Assembly (NCBI GenBank): GCA_017849335.1
Contig: JAFIHP010000026.1
Span: 1 to 10,523 of the forward strand
Source of the DNA: Actinomycetales bacterium
GTDB lineage: Bacteria; Actinomycetota; Actinomycetes; S36-B12
Reading direction: 5' to 3'
Length of the DNA: 10,523 nucleotides
A program made the translations under genes and the position numbers. This document shows positions 1 through 6,735 of this stretch, piece by piece (the stretch's first letter is position 1; every line of letters starts with the position of its first letter). The notes under the pieces are model-generated. The model had not been told where the DNA came from. It made no database searches and saw only the letters and a program-made list of their open reading frames with translations.

Positions 1-1084
1 ACGGGTCGGACGGCTGCGGGAGCGGCTGTTCGCCGGCATGGCCGCGCGGGGCATCCCCGCGCACGTCGCCGAGGACGTGTACGGCAAGCTCCTGGCCTTC
101 GCCAGCTACGGCTTCCCGGAGTCGCACGCCTACTCGTTCGCCTACCTCGTGTACGCCAGCTCCTACCTCAAGCGGTACTTCCCGGCGCCGTTCACGACGG
201 CGCTGCTGAACCATCAGCCGATGGGCTTCTACAACGCGCAGAGCCTGGTGGCCGACGCCCGTCGGCACGGGGTCACCGTGCGCGGTGTCGACATCAACCG
301 CAGCGTGGTGACGGCGAGCCTGGAGGAGCCCGTACCGATGACGCTTCAGCACGAGCACGCCCCGCACGACGAGCAGCCCGCGATCCGGCTGGGGCTGTCG
401 GCCGTGCGCACGCTCGGGGAGACGGTCGCCGAGACGATCGTCGCGCGCCGGGAGGAGGGCGGCGACTACGCCGACATCGAGGACCTCGTGCGCCGGGCCC
501 ACGTGCCGCTGCCGGGGCTGGAGGCGCTCGCGACCGCAGGCGCGTTCGGGTGCTTCGGGCTGCCCCGGCGGGAGGCCCTGTGGGCGGTCGGGGCGCTGGC
601 CGGCGTCCGCGACGACCAGCTGCCCGGCACCACGCCGGGAGGGGCCCCGCCGCCGCTGCCGCCGATGTCCGCCGTCGAGCAGACGATCGCCGACCTGTGG
701 TCGACGGGCACGTCACCGGACAGCCACCCGATGCAGCACGTGCGCGCGTACCTGGACGAGCAGCGGGCGACCCCGACCAGGGAGCTCGTCGGCATCGGTG
801 ACGGCCGGCGGGTGCTCGTCGGCGGCATCGTCACGCACCGGCAGGCTCCGCCGACCGCGGGCGGGGTGGTGTTCATGACGTTGGAGGACGAGACCGGGAT
901 GGCCAACGTCATGTGCGTGCCGCAGGTGTGGGCCCGGCACAAGAAGGTCGCGCTGGAGTGCTCCGCGCTGCTGATCGACGGGGTCGTCGAGCGGCAGGAC
1001 GACGCGGTCAACGTGCGTGCGCACCGGATCCGGGCGCTGCTGGTGGGCGGCAGCAACCGCATCCGCAGCCGCAACTTCGGCTGA
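1..1084 (+). CDS. dnaE2: Error-prone DNA polymerase III alpha subunit DnaE2 (ImuC), C-terminal part
   Basis: The reading frame is open from base 2 and gives about 360 residues, the last third of a protein normally a little over 1000 aa; the start and the PHP and polymerase palm domains lie upstream of the window. The visible part has the family-typical block FASYGFPESHAYSFAYLVYA followed by LKRYFPAPFTTALLNHQPMGFY and SLVADARRHGV (about bases 98-280), a helix-hairpin-helix region around 400-560 and an OB-fold near the end (RRVLVGGIVTHRQ... to RAHRIRAL, about 808-1040). It ends in RSRNFG, close to the RSRDF tail usual in DnaE2. In actinobacteria this polymerase works with ImuA' and ImuB in SOS-induced translesion synthesis; those partners are not visible and would be expected upstream. 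The choice of DnaE2 over replicative DnaE1 rests on the GFPESHAYSFAYLVYASSYLKR and QPMGFY blocks and on the early C-terminus. Confidence 0.93.
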   Translation, partial: RVGRLRERLFAGMAARGIPAHVAEDVYGKLLAFASYGFPESHAYSFAYLVYASSYLKRYFPAPFTTALLNHQPMGFYNAQSLVADARRHGVTVRGVDINRSVVTASLEEPVPMTLQHEHAPHDEQPAIRLGLSAVRTLGETVAETIVARREEGGDYADIEDLVRRAHVPLPGLEALATAGAFGCFGLPRREALWAVGALAGVRDDQLPGTTPGGAPPPLPPMSAVEQTIADLWSTGTSPDSHPMQHVRAYLDEQRATPTRELVGIGDGRRVLVGGIVTHRQAPPTAGGVVFMTLEDETGMANVMCVPQVWARHKKVALECSALLIDGVVERQDDAVNVRAHRIRALLVGGSNRIRSRNFG

Positions 1085-1100
1085 CGGCGCTACCCCGCGT

Positions 1101-1157
1101 CGACCGTGAGGTTTCAGACCTCATTCGGGCGGATTGGGGCCTGAAACCTCACGGTCG
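1101..1157. repeat. Perfect 17-bp inverted repeat at convergent gene ends (possible bidirectional terminator)
   Basis: The left arm CGACCGTGAGGTTTCAG (1101-1117) is exactly reverse-complementary to CTGAAACCTCACGGTCG (1141-1157), with a 23-nt loop. It lies between the dnaE2 stop (1084) and the oppositely oriented AraC-type gene, whose last two codons and stop (1149-1151) are inside the right arm. There is no T-tract on either side, so a classical intrinsic terminator is not shown, although actinobacterial terminators often lack one. A second, smaller hairpin, GAGGT (1108-1112) with ACCTC (1118-1122), would compete with the long stem. It may be a bidirectional terminator or a copy of a dispersed palindromic element; the sequence alone cannot decide. 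Confidence 0.7.
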
Positions 1158-1955
1158 GCGGACCTCAGGGCCTGCGTCGGCGCGGTAGGCGCTCGGGGTC
1201 AAGCCGAGCACGGTGCGGAAGTCGGCGGCCAGGTGCGCCTGGTCGGCGTAGCCGAGGTCCGCAGCGACCTGCGCGACGCTCACGGCCGGGTCCGATCTCA
1301 GCACGGCGGCGGCCTCCTGGAGGCGACGACGGCGGATCATCGACAAGGGTGGCAGGCCGACGTAGCGCCGCGCCAGCCGCTGGACCGTGCGCACCGAGAT
1401 ACCGAGCCGCTCGGCGACCTGCTCGACGCGCACGATGGACGCGTCGCCGTCGATCACGGCGGCCAGCTCGTTGGCGAGCAGCGCCTCGGCATCCGGGGCG
1501 GGGACGGTGTCGGACAGCCAGGCCGCGAACGCCTCGACCGCGGCGGCCCGGCGCCGGTCGTCGTCCACTCCGGTCGCGGTCATCGCTCGCGCGACGCGGG
1601 CGTGCAGATCCGCGGCGGACACCGGCTCGTAGGAGTCGCTCAGCCGGTTGGGGTCGCCGACGAGCCTCGGCACGGCGGCCGGATGCAGCAGGGCGCCGAC
1701 CGCCCAGCCGCGACCGGTGAGGTCGCGCGTCGACCGCCGGGTGGTGGGACCGGCCACGCCGACACCGGTCTGCTCGACGACGAGGTTGCATGCGGGGAAG
1801 GGCAGCACCTGCTGACGGGAGACTCTGCCCGTGGGCAGGTCCCATTCCGGGATCCAGAACCAGCGCACGAGTGACGCGACGTCAGCCGGCGCCGGAAGCC
1901 GGTGCATCGACGGCAGCCGCACCGGGTAGAGCACGCCCCGGGTGTCGCCGTCCAC
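1149..1955 (-). CDS. AraC-family transcriptional regulator
   Basis: A 268-aa protein with a C-terminal AraC/XylS DNA-binding domain made of two helix-turn-helix units: about residues 177-198 (VEQVAERLGISVRTVQRLARRY) and 226-247 (SVAQVAADLGYADQAHLAADF), followed by the typical GLTPSAYR. The N-terminal about 110 residues (HRLPAPADVASLVRWFW, LPFPACNLVVE, GPTTRR, GRGWAVGALLHPAAV) match the effector-type domain seen in many actinobacterial AraC proteins (DUF6597-like). The start is a GTG at 1955-1953 preceded by GGAGG with a 4-nt gap; an internal ATG at residue 17 is possible but would trim conserved sequence. It is divergent from the VOC gene across 62 bp, so it probably regulates that gene and perhaps itself. 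The ligand is unknown. Its stop codon is embedded in the inverted repeat at 1141-1157. Confidence 0.9.
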   Translation of the reverse strand: MDGDTRGVLYPVRLPSMHRLPAPADVASLVRWFWIPEWDLPTGRVSRQQVLPFPACNLVVEQTGVGVAGPTTRRSTRDLTGRGWAVGALLHPAAVPRLVGDPNRLSDSYEPVSAADLHARVARAMTATGVDDDRRRAAAVEAFAAWLSDTVPAPDAEALLANELAAVIDGDASIVRVEQVAERLGISVRTVQRLARRYVGLPPLSMIRRRRLQEAAAVLRSDPAVSVAQVAADLGYADQAHLAADFRTVLGLTPSAYRADAGPEVRRP

Positions 1956-1959
1956 GGTT

Positions 1960-1964
1960 CCTCC
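1960..1964 (-). promoter_or_regulatory. Shine-Dalgarno site fixing the GTG start of the AraC-type gene
   Basis: On the minus strand GGAGG is followed by AACC and then GTG. This is a strong ribosome-binding site and supports the GTG at 1955 over the later ATG. It contrasts with several other genes in the window, which have no such site and seem leaderless. Confidence 0.65.
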
Positions 1965-2004
1965 GCCTGTCGCGAATCTCCAAGCCCGGTCGTGCCGACG
2001 CGCC

Positions 2005-2010
2005 TAGCGT
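2005..2010 (+). promoter_or_regulatory. Putative -10 element (TAGCGT) of the VOC gene, leaderless
   Basis: TAGCGT fits the actinobacterial TANNNT -10 pattern and ends 7 nt before the ATG at 2018, with no Shine-Dalgarno sequence between. This spacing would place the transcription start at or next to the start codon. No convincing -35 is seen, which would fit a promoter helped by the divergent AraC-type regulator. Inferred from pattern only. Confidence 0.5.
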
Positions 2011-2017
2011 GCGACGT

Positions 2018-2512
2018 ATGACGAAGACCGTAGCCGCGCACGGCGCGCACACCACACACGGAATCCCGAACGGCGTCACCAGTCTCACCCCGTTCCTCGT
2101 CGTCCCGCGTGCGGCGGACGCCATCGAGTTCTACCGCGACGTGTTCGGCGCGCGGGTCGTCGACGTGACGGAGATGGGTGGCCTGGTCGCGCACGCCGTC
2201 CTCGACTTCGGGCACGGATACCTGCAGCTGGGCGAGCCGAACCCGGCGTACGGCCTCGTACCGCCGCCGGACGGCGACGACGACTGCTACTCGATCGGCC
2301 TGTACTGCGCGGACGTCGACGGCCTGGTCGCCCGGGCCGAGGAAGCCGGTGCCACGATCCGGGAGCCGGTCACGACGTTCGTGTCGGGCGACCGGTTCGC
2401 CAGCATCCGCGATCCGTTCGGCGTGCGCTGGTCGGTCATGACGCGGGTCGAGGACCTGTCGGAGGAGGAGTCCGCCCGCCGGGTCGCCGAATGGGCGGCG
2501 GCCCAGGGCTAG
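2018..2512 (+). CDS. VOC (glyoxalase/bleomycin-resistance fold) family protein, PhnB-like
   Basis: A 164-aa protein. After a short His-containing N-terminus (H8, H11, H14) it has the VOC/PhnB-like fold: LTPFLVVPRAADAIEFYRDVFGARVVDVTE, then AHAVLDFGHGYLQLGE, a second repeat SIGLYCADVDGLVARAEEAGATI, and the PhnB-like ending GDRFASIRDPFGVRWSVMTRVEDL. The usual metal ligands of glyoxalase I are not all evident, so no reaction can be assigned; resistance, isomerase and dioxygenase roles all occur in this superfamily. The frame stays open upstream to 1790, but that part opposes the AraC-type gene. The ATG at 2018 is chosen because it starts just before the fold and lies 7 nt after a TANNNT hexamer. 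It is divergent from an AraC-type regulator and ends tail-to-tail with the next minus-strand gene, sharing CTAG at 2509-2512. Confidence 0.85.
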   Translation: MTKTVAAHGAHTTHGIPNGVTSLTPFLVVPRAADAIEFYRDVFGARVVDVTEMGGLVAHAVLDFGHGYLQLGEPNPAYGLVPPPDGDDDCYSIGLYCADVDGLVARAEEAGATIREPVTTFVSGDRFASIRDPFGVRWSVMTRVEDLSEEESARRVAEWAAAQG

Positions 2513-3150
2513 AAGCCGGGGCGCAGGTTGTCGAACGACCGGACGGCGTGCTCGTTGCCGGTCACCTCGACGTTGACGGCGCGACGCCCGGAGACCCGTA
2601 GGAGCAGCTCGAGCGCCGGTCCCGCGACGGTCACCATCGGCGGCTCCGCCCGGACGACGCATCGCCCGCCGTCACCGTCGGTGCGCAGGAGCGTGATGCC
2701 GACGGGGCTTCGGCGCAGGGTCAGCCGCGCGGTCTGCCGAGCGCGGTCCCACAGGGCGTCGGCGTAGTCCTCGGGCAGGTCGCGCTCGACCCACCCGGGC
2801 TGACCACGGCGGACGTCCTCGCGGTGCACCGCGAACTCGACGAGGTTCGCCCGCTCGTCGACGCCGGGCAGGGAGAACGGCGACAGGCGCGGCGGGCCGT
2901 TGCGGACCGCGTCGACGAGGTCCGCGTAGGGCCATGCGGCGATCTGCTCCTGGACGTGATGCGTCCAGCCCGCGGCCGGTCCGACGAGGATGCCGATCGC
3001 GGCGTCGGGGCGCGCCTCGCGCAGACGCAGATGCGCGGCGAGATCACGAGCCGTCCAACCGTCGCACAGCGTCGGCGCGTCCGGACCGACCGCCAGGAGG
3101 TCGTCGGCGATGCCCTGCCGTTCCGCCCGCACCCACTCCGCTGCGCTCAT
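2509..3150 (-). CDS. TIGR03085-type metal-binding protein (DinB / maleylpyruvate isomerase fold)
   Basis: A 213-aa protein beginning MSAAEWVRAERQGIADDLLAVGP, with LCDGWTARDLAAHLRLRE (residues 29-45) and NLVEFAVHREDVRRG (102-116). H40, E105 and H109 line up with the metal-binding His, Glu-x3-His of mycothiol-dependent maleylpyruvate isomerase, so a bound divalent metal is likely. Members of this actinobacterial family lack a proven reaction; a mycothiol-dependent transferase is the usual guess. The frame is open upstream to 3516, but that would overlap hisI on the other strand. The ATG at 3150 is chosen because the family N-terminus begins here. A GATGAT hexamer lies 6 nt upstream. As I recall, this family is often found beside hisI, as here. 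Its TAG stop overlaps the TAG stop of the VOC gene. Confidence 0.85.
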   Translation of the reverse strand: MSAAEWVRAERQGIADDLLAVGPDAPTLCDGWTARDLAAHLRLREARPDAAIGILVGPAAGWTHHVQEQIAAWPYADLVDAVRNGPPRLSPFSLPGVDERANLVEFAVHREDVRRGQPGWVERDLPEDYADALWDRARQTARLTLRRSPVGITLLRTDGDGGRCVVRAEPPMVTVAGPALELLLRVSGRRAVNVEVTGNEHAVRSFDNLRPGF

Positions 3151-3156
3151 GTCCCG

Positions 3157-3162
3157 ATCATC
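3157..3162 (-). promoter_or_regulatory. Putative -10 element (GATGAT) of the TIGR03085-type gene, leaderless
   Basis: Read on the minus strand, GATGAT ends 6 nt before the ATG at 3150, and no Shine-Dalgarno sequence lies between. It keeps the key A at position 2 and T at position 6 of the actinobacterial -10 but has G at position 1. It is the weakest of the matching sites apart from the one before the HGxxPAAW gene. Confidence 0.35.
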
Positions 3163-3198
3163 GACCACGGCGGGAGTCGGCAGTCGCCCGGCCCACGG

Positions 3199-3204
3199 CA
3201 CAAT
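3199..3204 (+). promoter_or_regulatory. Putative -10 element (CACAAT) of the hisI-trpE operon, leaderless
   Basis: CACAAT is followed by exactly 6 nt and then the hisI ATG (3211), with no Shine-Dalgarno sequence. This is the only intergenic space in front of hisI and trpE, so it is the likely promoter for the four-gene run hisI to the HGxxPAAW gene. No Trp-codon-rich leader ORF or T-box-like structure is visible in the 60 bp between the divergent genes. Confidence 0.5.
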
Positions 3205-3210
3205 GGCCCC

Positions 3211-3567
3211 ATGCCGCCGGAGCCCGACCAGATCGACGCGCTGCTCGCCCGCGTCCGCTTCACCGACGACGGCCTCGTGCCGGCGATCGCCCAGCAGCAC
3301 GACAGCGGCGAGGTGCTCATGATGGCGTGGATGACGGGCGACACCCTGCGAGAGACGCTGACCACTGGTCGCGCCGTCTACTTCAGCCGAAGTCGCGGCG
3401 AGCGCTGGGCCAAGGGAGACACCTCCGGGCACACCCAGCAGGTCCGCGAGGTACGCCTGGACTGCGACGCGGACACCGTCCTGCTGCTCGTCGACCAGGT
3501 CGGCGGCGCCTGCCACACCGGTGACCGCACCTGCTTCGACGCCGACGTCACCGTGGTGTCCGCATGA
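3211..3567 (+). CDS. hisI: Phosphoribosyl-AMP cyclohydrolase HisI
   Basis: A 118-aa protein of the normal length for monofunctional HisI, with no HisE (pyrophosphohydrolase) domain fused. It opens the purine ring of phosphoribosyl-AMP in the third step of histidine synthesis, in the cytoplasm. Visible signatures are GEVLMMAWM (residues 33-41), the substrate loop YFSRSRGERWAKGDTSGH (57-74), the metal-binding DCDAD (84-88) whose Cys85, with Cys101 and Cys108 in GGACHTGDRTCF, forms the zinc site. The ATG at 3211 begins the family-length protein; the longer open frame upstream opposes the TIGR03085-type gene. Its stop overlaps the trpE start (ATGA, 3564-3567), so the two are likely co-transcribed and translationally coupled. 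Confidence 0.97.
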   Translation: MPPEPDQIDALLARVRFTDDGLVPAIAQQHDSGEVLMMAWMTGDTLRETLTTGRAVYFSRSRGERWAKGDTSGHTQQVREVRLDCDADTVLLLVDQVGGACHTGDRTCFDADVTVVSA

Positions 3568-5150
3568 GCGCCGCCGACTTCTCCGGGCGGGCGACGCCGG
3601 ACCTGGAGGAGTTCCGTCGGCTGGCCGCCGGTCGGCGCGTCATCCCGGTCACCCGCCGGCTGCTCGCCGACGGGCTCACGCCCGTCGGGCTGTTCGAGGC
3701 CCTGGCCGGCGACCGTGCCGGCACCTTCCTGCTGGAGTCCGCCGAGCAGGGCACGTGGTCGCGGTACTCGTTCGTCGGCGTGCGGTGCGCGGCGATGCTC
3801 ACCGAGCGTGACGGTTCCGCCGCCTGGCTGGGCCGGGCTCCGCGCGGGGTGCCGAGCGGCGGGCGCGCGGTCGACGCGCTGCGCGACACGGTGGACCTCC
3901 TGCACAGCGAGCCGCTGCCGGGCCTGCCGAGCCTGACCGGGGGACTGGTCGGCTACCTCACGTACGACGCGGTCCGCTCGTGGGAGAAGGTCCCGGACGA
4001 CAACCCGGACCCGCTGGGGCTGCCCGAGCTGGGCCTGCTGCTGGCGACCGACCTCGCCGTGCTCGATCACGCCGACGGGTCGGTCCTGCTCGTGGCGAAC
4101 GCGATCAACTACGACGCGACCGACGACAACATCGACGCCGCCTGGAACGACGCCGTCGCCCGGCTCGACGTCATGCAAGGACAGCTGGCAGTCCCGCGGC
4201 CGCCGGCCGTGTCGACCTACGACTCCGGGGTCACGCCGGACGTGACGTCCTGGACGGCGCGCGAGGACTACCTGGCGCTCGTCGAGCGCGCGAAGGAGTA
4301 CATCCGGGCGGGCGACGCGTTCCAGATCGTCGGGTCGCAGCGGTTCTCGACCCCGTGCCCGGCGCCCGCGCTCGACGTGTACCGCGTGCTGCGCACGATC
4401 AACCCGAGCCCGTACATGTACCTGATCCGCGTGCCGGTCGACGACGGCAACGCTCCCGACGACGCCCGAGGCGCCTTGTCGGAGCAGACCGCGTTCGAGA
4501 TCGTCGGCTCGTCGCCGGAGGCCCTCGTCCGCGTCACCGACGGCCACTGCGTGATGCACCCCATTGCCGGGAGCCGACCCCGCGGCGAGACGCCGGAGGC
4601 GGACGCGGCGTACGCCGAGGAACTGAGCAAGGACATCAAGGAACGCGCCGAGCACCTCATGCTGGTGGACCTCGCCCGCAACGACCTCGGCCGCGTGTGC
4701 GCACCGGGATCCGTCGGGGTCGTCGACTTCATGAGCGTCGAGCGCTACTCCCACATCATGCACATGGTCTCGACGGTGACCGGCACCATCGCGGAGGGGC
4801 GGACGGCGTACGACGTGCTCGCCTCGACGTTCCCTGCCGGAACGCTCTCGGGTGCGCCGAAGCCCCGCGCGATGGCGATCATCGACGAGCTCGAGCCGCT
4901 GCGCCGTGGGCTGTACGGCGGATGCGTGGGGTACATCGACTTCGCGGGCAACCTCGACGCGGCCATCGCGATCCGCACCGGCCTGATCAAGGACGGAACC
5001 GCGTACGTTCAGGCGGGCGCCGGGCTGGTCGCGGACTCCGTCCCCGAGACCGAGCACGCCGAGTGCGTCAACAAGGCCGCTGCCGTGCTGCGCGCCGTGG
5101 CCGCGGCCGCGACGCTGCGTCCTGCCGCGGAGCCGGGCCAGTCTTCGTGA
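3564..5150 (+). CDS. trpE: Anthranilate synthase component I TrpE
   Basis: A 528-aa chorismate-utilising enzyme that makes anthranilate with ammonia supplied by TrpG. The N-terminal domain has LLES (56-59), the Trp feedback-binding element, within FLLESAEQGTWSRYSFVG; NPSPYMYL (from 280) is the other feedback segment, so the enzyme is probably allosterically inhibited by tryptophan. The catalytic part shows HPIAGSRPRGE (332-342), DLARND (369-374), HIMHMVS (from 397) and TLSGAPKPRAM (from 427). These argue for TrpE rather than PabB, as do the operon partners. No TrpG domain is fused and no trpG is in the window. The ATG overlaps the hisI stop and the TGA overlaps the GTG of the next gene, so coupling is expected on both sides. 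There is no space for a leader-peptide attenuator immediately upstream. Confidence 0.97.
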   Translation: MSAADFSGRATPDLEEFRRLAAGRRVIPVTRRLLADGLTPVGLFEALAGDRAGTFLLESAEQGTWSRYSFVGVRCAAMLTERDGSAAWLGRAPRGVPSGGRAVDALRDTVDLLHSEPLPGLPSLTGGLVGYLTYDAVRSWEKVPDDNPDPLGLPELGLLLATDLAVLDHADGSVLLVANAINYDATDDNIDAAWNDAVARLDVMQGQLAVPRPPAVSTYDSGVTPDVTSWTAREDYLALVERAKEYIRAGDAFQIVGSQRFSTPCPAPALDVYRVLRTINPSPYMYLIRVPVDDGNAPDDARGALSEQTAFEIVGSSPEALVRVTDGHCVMHPIAGSRPRGETPEADAAYAEELSKDIKERAEHLMLVDLARNDLGRVCAPGSVGVVDFMSVERYSHIMHMVSTVTGTIAEGRTAYDVLASTFPAGTLSGAPKPRAMAIIDELEPLRRGLYGGCVGYIDFAGNLDAAIAIRTGLIKDGTAYVQAGAGLVADSVPETEHAECVNKAAAVLRAVAAAATLRPAAEPGQSS

Positions 5151-5722
5151 GCGAGCGCCGTGCGTACGCGACGGCACTGGTCGCCCTGGCGGTCGGCGGC
5201 ATCGGGCTGGTCGTGGCCTACGGCCTGACCTGGGCGACGGCGCAGGTCCCGCTGCTCGCCGGCGCCGACGGCGTCGGACGGCAGGCGGAGATCGCCGGTC
5301 GCGAGCTCGTGCCGGCCGGTGCCGCGGGCGGGTGGCTGGCGCTGGCAGCGGTCGCGGGGGTCCTCGCGACCCGCGGCGTCGGCCGTCGGGTGGTGGCCGT
5401 CGTCGCCCTCCTCGCGGGGATCGCCGGCGCCGGGGGAGCCGTGCTGTTCGCGGCACGGTCCACCGCGATGGTCACGTCCGTCGATCCGGGCGCGATCTCG
5501 GTCGCCACGACGCCCGCCTGGCTGCTCGCCGTGGCCAGTGGCGCCCTGGCGATCGCCGCGGCGGGCTGGACGTTCGCCCGCGGCACGACCTGGCCCGTAC
5601 TGTCGGCACGGTACGAGCGGCGGCCCGAGCGCCGTGACGTGTCGGCCTGGCAGGCCCAGGACCTCGGCCAGGACCCGACCGAGGAGTCCGACGGATCGGA
5701 CCGGCCCGGTCTGGTTGAATGA
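5147..5722 (+). CDS. Trp biosynthesis-associated membrane protein (TIGR02234/Trp_oprn_chp family)
   Basis: A 191-aa protein with four likely transmembrane helices at about residues 8-28, 54-75, 80-102 and 124-144. Family-like features are the ELVPAGAAGGWLALAA stretch after the first extracytoplasmic loop, and the juxtamembrane RGTTWPVLSARYERR (145-159), followed by a hydrophilic C-terminal tail with LGQDPTEE. The GTG start overlaps the trpE stop (GTGA, 5147-5150); the longer open frame from 3980 is only a shadow of trpE. The family occurs next to trpE or trpC in actinobacteria. Its function is unknown; transport or sensing of tryptophan or an intermediate is a guess from context. The next gene starts 4 nt after its stop. 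Confidence 0.88.
   Translation: MSERRAYATALVALAVGGIGLVVAYGLTWATAQVPLLAGADGVGRQAEIAGRELVPAGAAGGWLALAAVAGVLATRGVGRRVVAVVALLAGIAGAGGAVLFAARSTAMVTSVDPGAISVATTPAWLLAVASGALAIAAAGWTFARGTTWPVLSARYERRPERRDVSAWQAQDLGQDPTEESDGSDRPGLVE
5715..5720 (+). promoter_or_regulatory. Weak -10-like hexamer (TTGAAT) before the HGxxPAAW gene
   Basis: TTGAAT ends 6 nt before the ATG at 5727, the same spacing as the other putative leaderless starts, but it lacks the A at position 2. It lies inside the end of the preceding gene. An internal promoter is possible; read-through from the hisI promoter is enough to explain expression. Confidence 0.2.
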
Positions 5723-5726
5723 CGCC

Positions 5727-5969
5727 ATGTCGAACCCGCCCGCCGCAGTCCCGCACGAGAGCCACGGGAACACCCCGGCCGCGTGGACGACCGTCACGAT
5801 CGTGATGGTCGCGTTCTTCCTCGGCACGCTCGCCGTCGTGATCGCCAACTGGCCGCTGTTCTGGGTGTCCGTCGGGCTCCTGGTCGTGGCGGTCATCGTC
5901 GGGAAGGTCATGGCGATGGCGGGCCTGGGCAAGAAGCCCGTCGAGCCCGCCGCCCTTACCGGATCCTGA
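5727..5969 (+). CDS. HGxxPAAW family small membrane protein
   Basis: An 80-aa protein with the signature HGNTPAAW at residues 13-20, directly before the first of two hydrophobic helices (about 22-40 and 44-63), and a short basic, Gly-rich C-terminus. The naming motif is a perfect match to the actinobacterial HGxxPAAW family, which has no assigned function. It starts 4 nt after the Trp-associated membrane protein stop; the ATG at 5719 is out of frame. With no Shine-Dalgarno sequence, it depends on coupling or on an internal leaderless promoter. Family members sit in trp loci, so a role in tryptophan membrane physiology is plausible but unproven. Confidence 0.85.
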   Translation: MSNPPAAVPHESHGNTPAAWTTVTIVMVAFFLGTLAVVIANWPLFWVSVGLLVVAVIVGKVMAMAGLGKKPVEPAALTGS

Positions 5970-6025
5970 CCCGACTCTGACACCGGTCGGACCGCTCCTG
6001 GTCCGATCGGCGCAGCCGCTCTGAC
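5966..6025 (+). promoter_or_regulatory. Three helically phased CTGAC repeats upstream of the response regulator (candidate operator)
   Basis: CTGAC occurs at 5966-5970, 5977-5981 and 6021-6025. The first two are 11 bp apart and the third is 44 bp (4 x 11) further on; the second and third belong to an 8-bp repeat CTCTGACA (5975-5982, 6019-6026). OmpR/PhoB-type regulators bind tandem direct repeats spaced about one helical turn, so this could be an autoregulatory site. The third copy abuts the putative -10. Five-base repeats can arise by chance, so this is inference. Confidence 0.35.
5983..6010 (+). terminator. 11-bp stem-loop between the HGxxPAAW gene and the response regulator
   Basis: CCGGTCGGACC (5983-5993) pairs with GGTCCGATCGG (6000-6010), one pair being G-T, around a 6-nt loop GCTCCT. 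It begins 13 nt after the HGxxPAAW stop, a good place for a terminator ending the hisI-trpE transcript. No T-run follows, so termination is not certain; an operator or attenuator role for the downstream gene is an alternative. Confidence 0.45.
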
Positions 6026-6030
6026 AGGCT
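6025..6030 (+). promoter_or_regulatory. Putative -10 element (CAGGCT) of the response-regulator gene, leaderless
   Basis: CAGGCT keeps the A2 and T6 of the -10 consensus and ends exactly 6 nt before the ATG at 6037. There is no Shine-Dalgarno sequence, and no good -35 hexamer at 17-18 bp, as the arm of the hairpin occupies that place. A promoter here would make the two-component genes a separate unit from hisI-trpE. Confidence 0.4.
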
Positions 6031-6036
6031 TGGCGC

Positions 6037-6731
<695 letters not shown>

Positions 6732-6735
<4 letters not shown>

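Noticed and set aside
550..801. Small plus-strand open frame inside dnaE2
   Set aside because: Out of frame with dnaE2, Arg/Ala/Gly-rich, no signature.
1790..2017. N-terminal extension of the VOC gene
   Set aside because: It would overlap the AraC-type gene head-on, is Arg/Ala/Pro-rich shadow sequence, and the VOC fold begins after 2018.
3151..3210. Trp leader peptide or T-box before hisI/trpE
   Set aside because: No short ORF with tandem TGG codons, no T-box-like structure and too little space; the -10-like site sits 6 nt from the ATG.
3151..3516. N-terminal extension of the TIGR03085-type protein
   Set aside because: It lies opposite hisI, and the family-typical N-terminus starts at the ATG at 3150.
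3378..5456. 692-codon open frame on the minus strand opposite hisI, trpE and the membrane gene
   Set aside because: Its translation is Arg/Gly/Asp/Val-rich, low complexity and without a recognisable domain, and it lies opposite well-identified enzymes. It is a codon-bias shadow typical of very GC-rich DNA.
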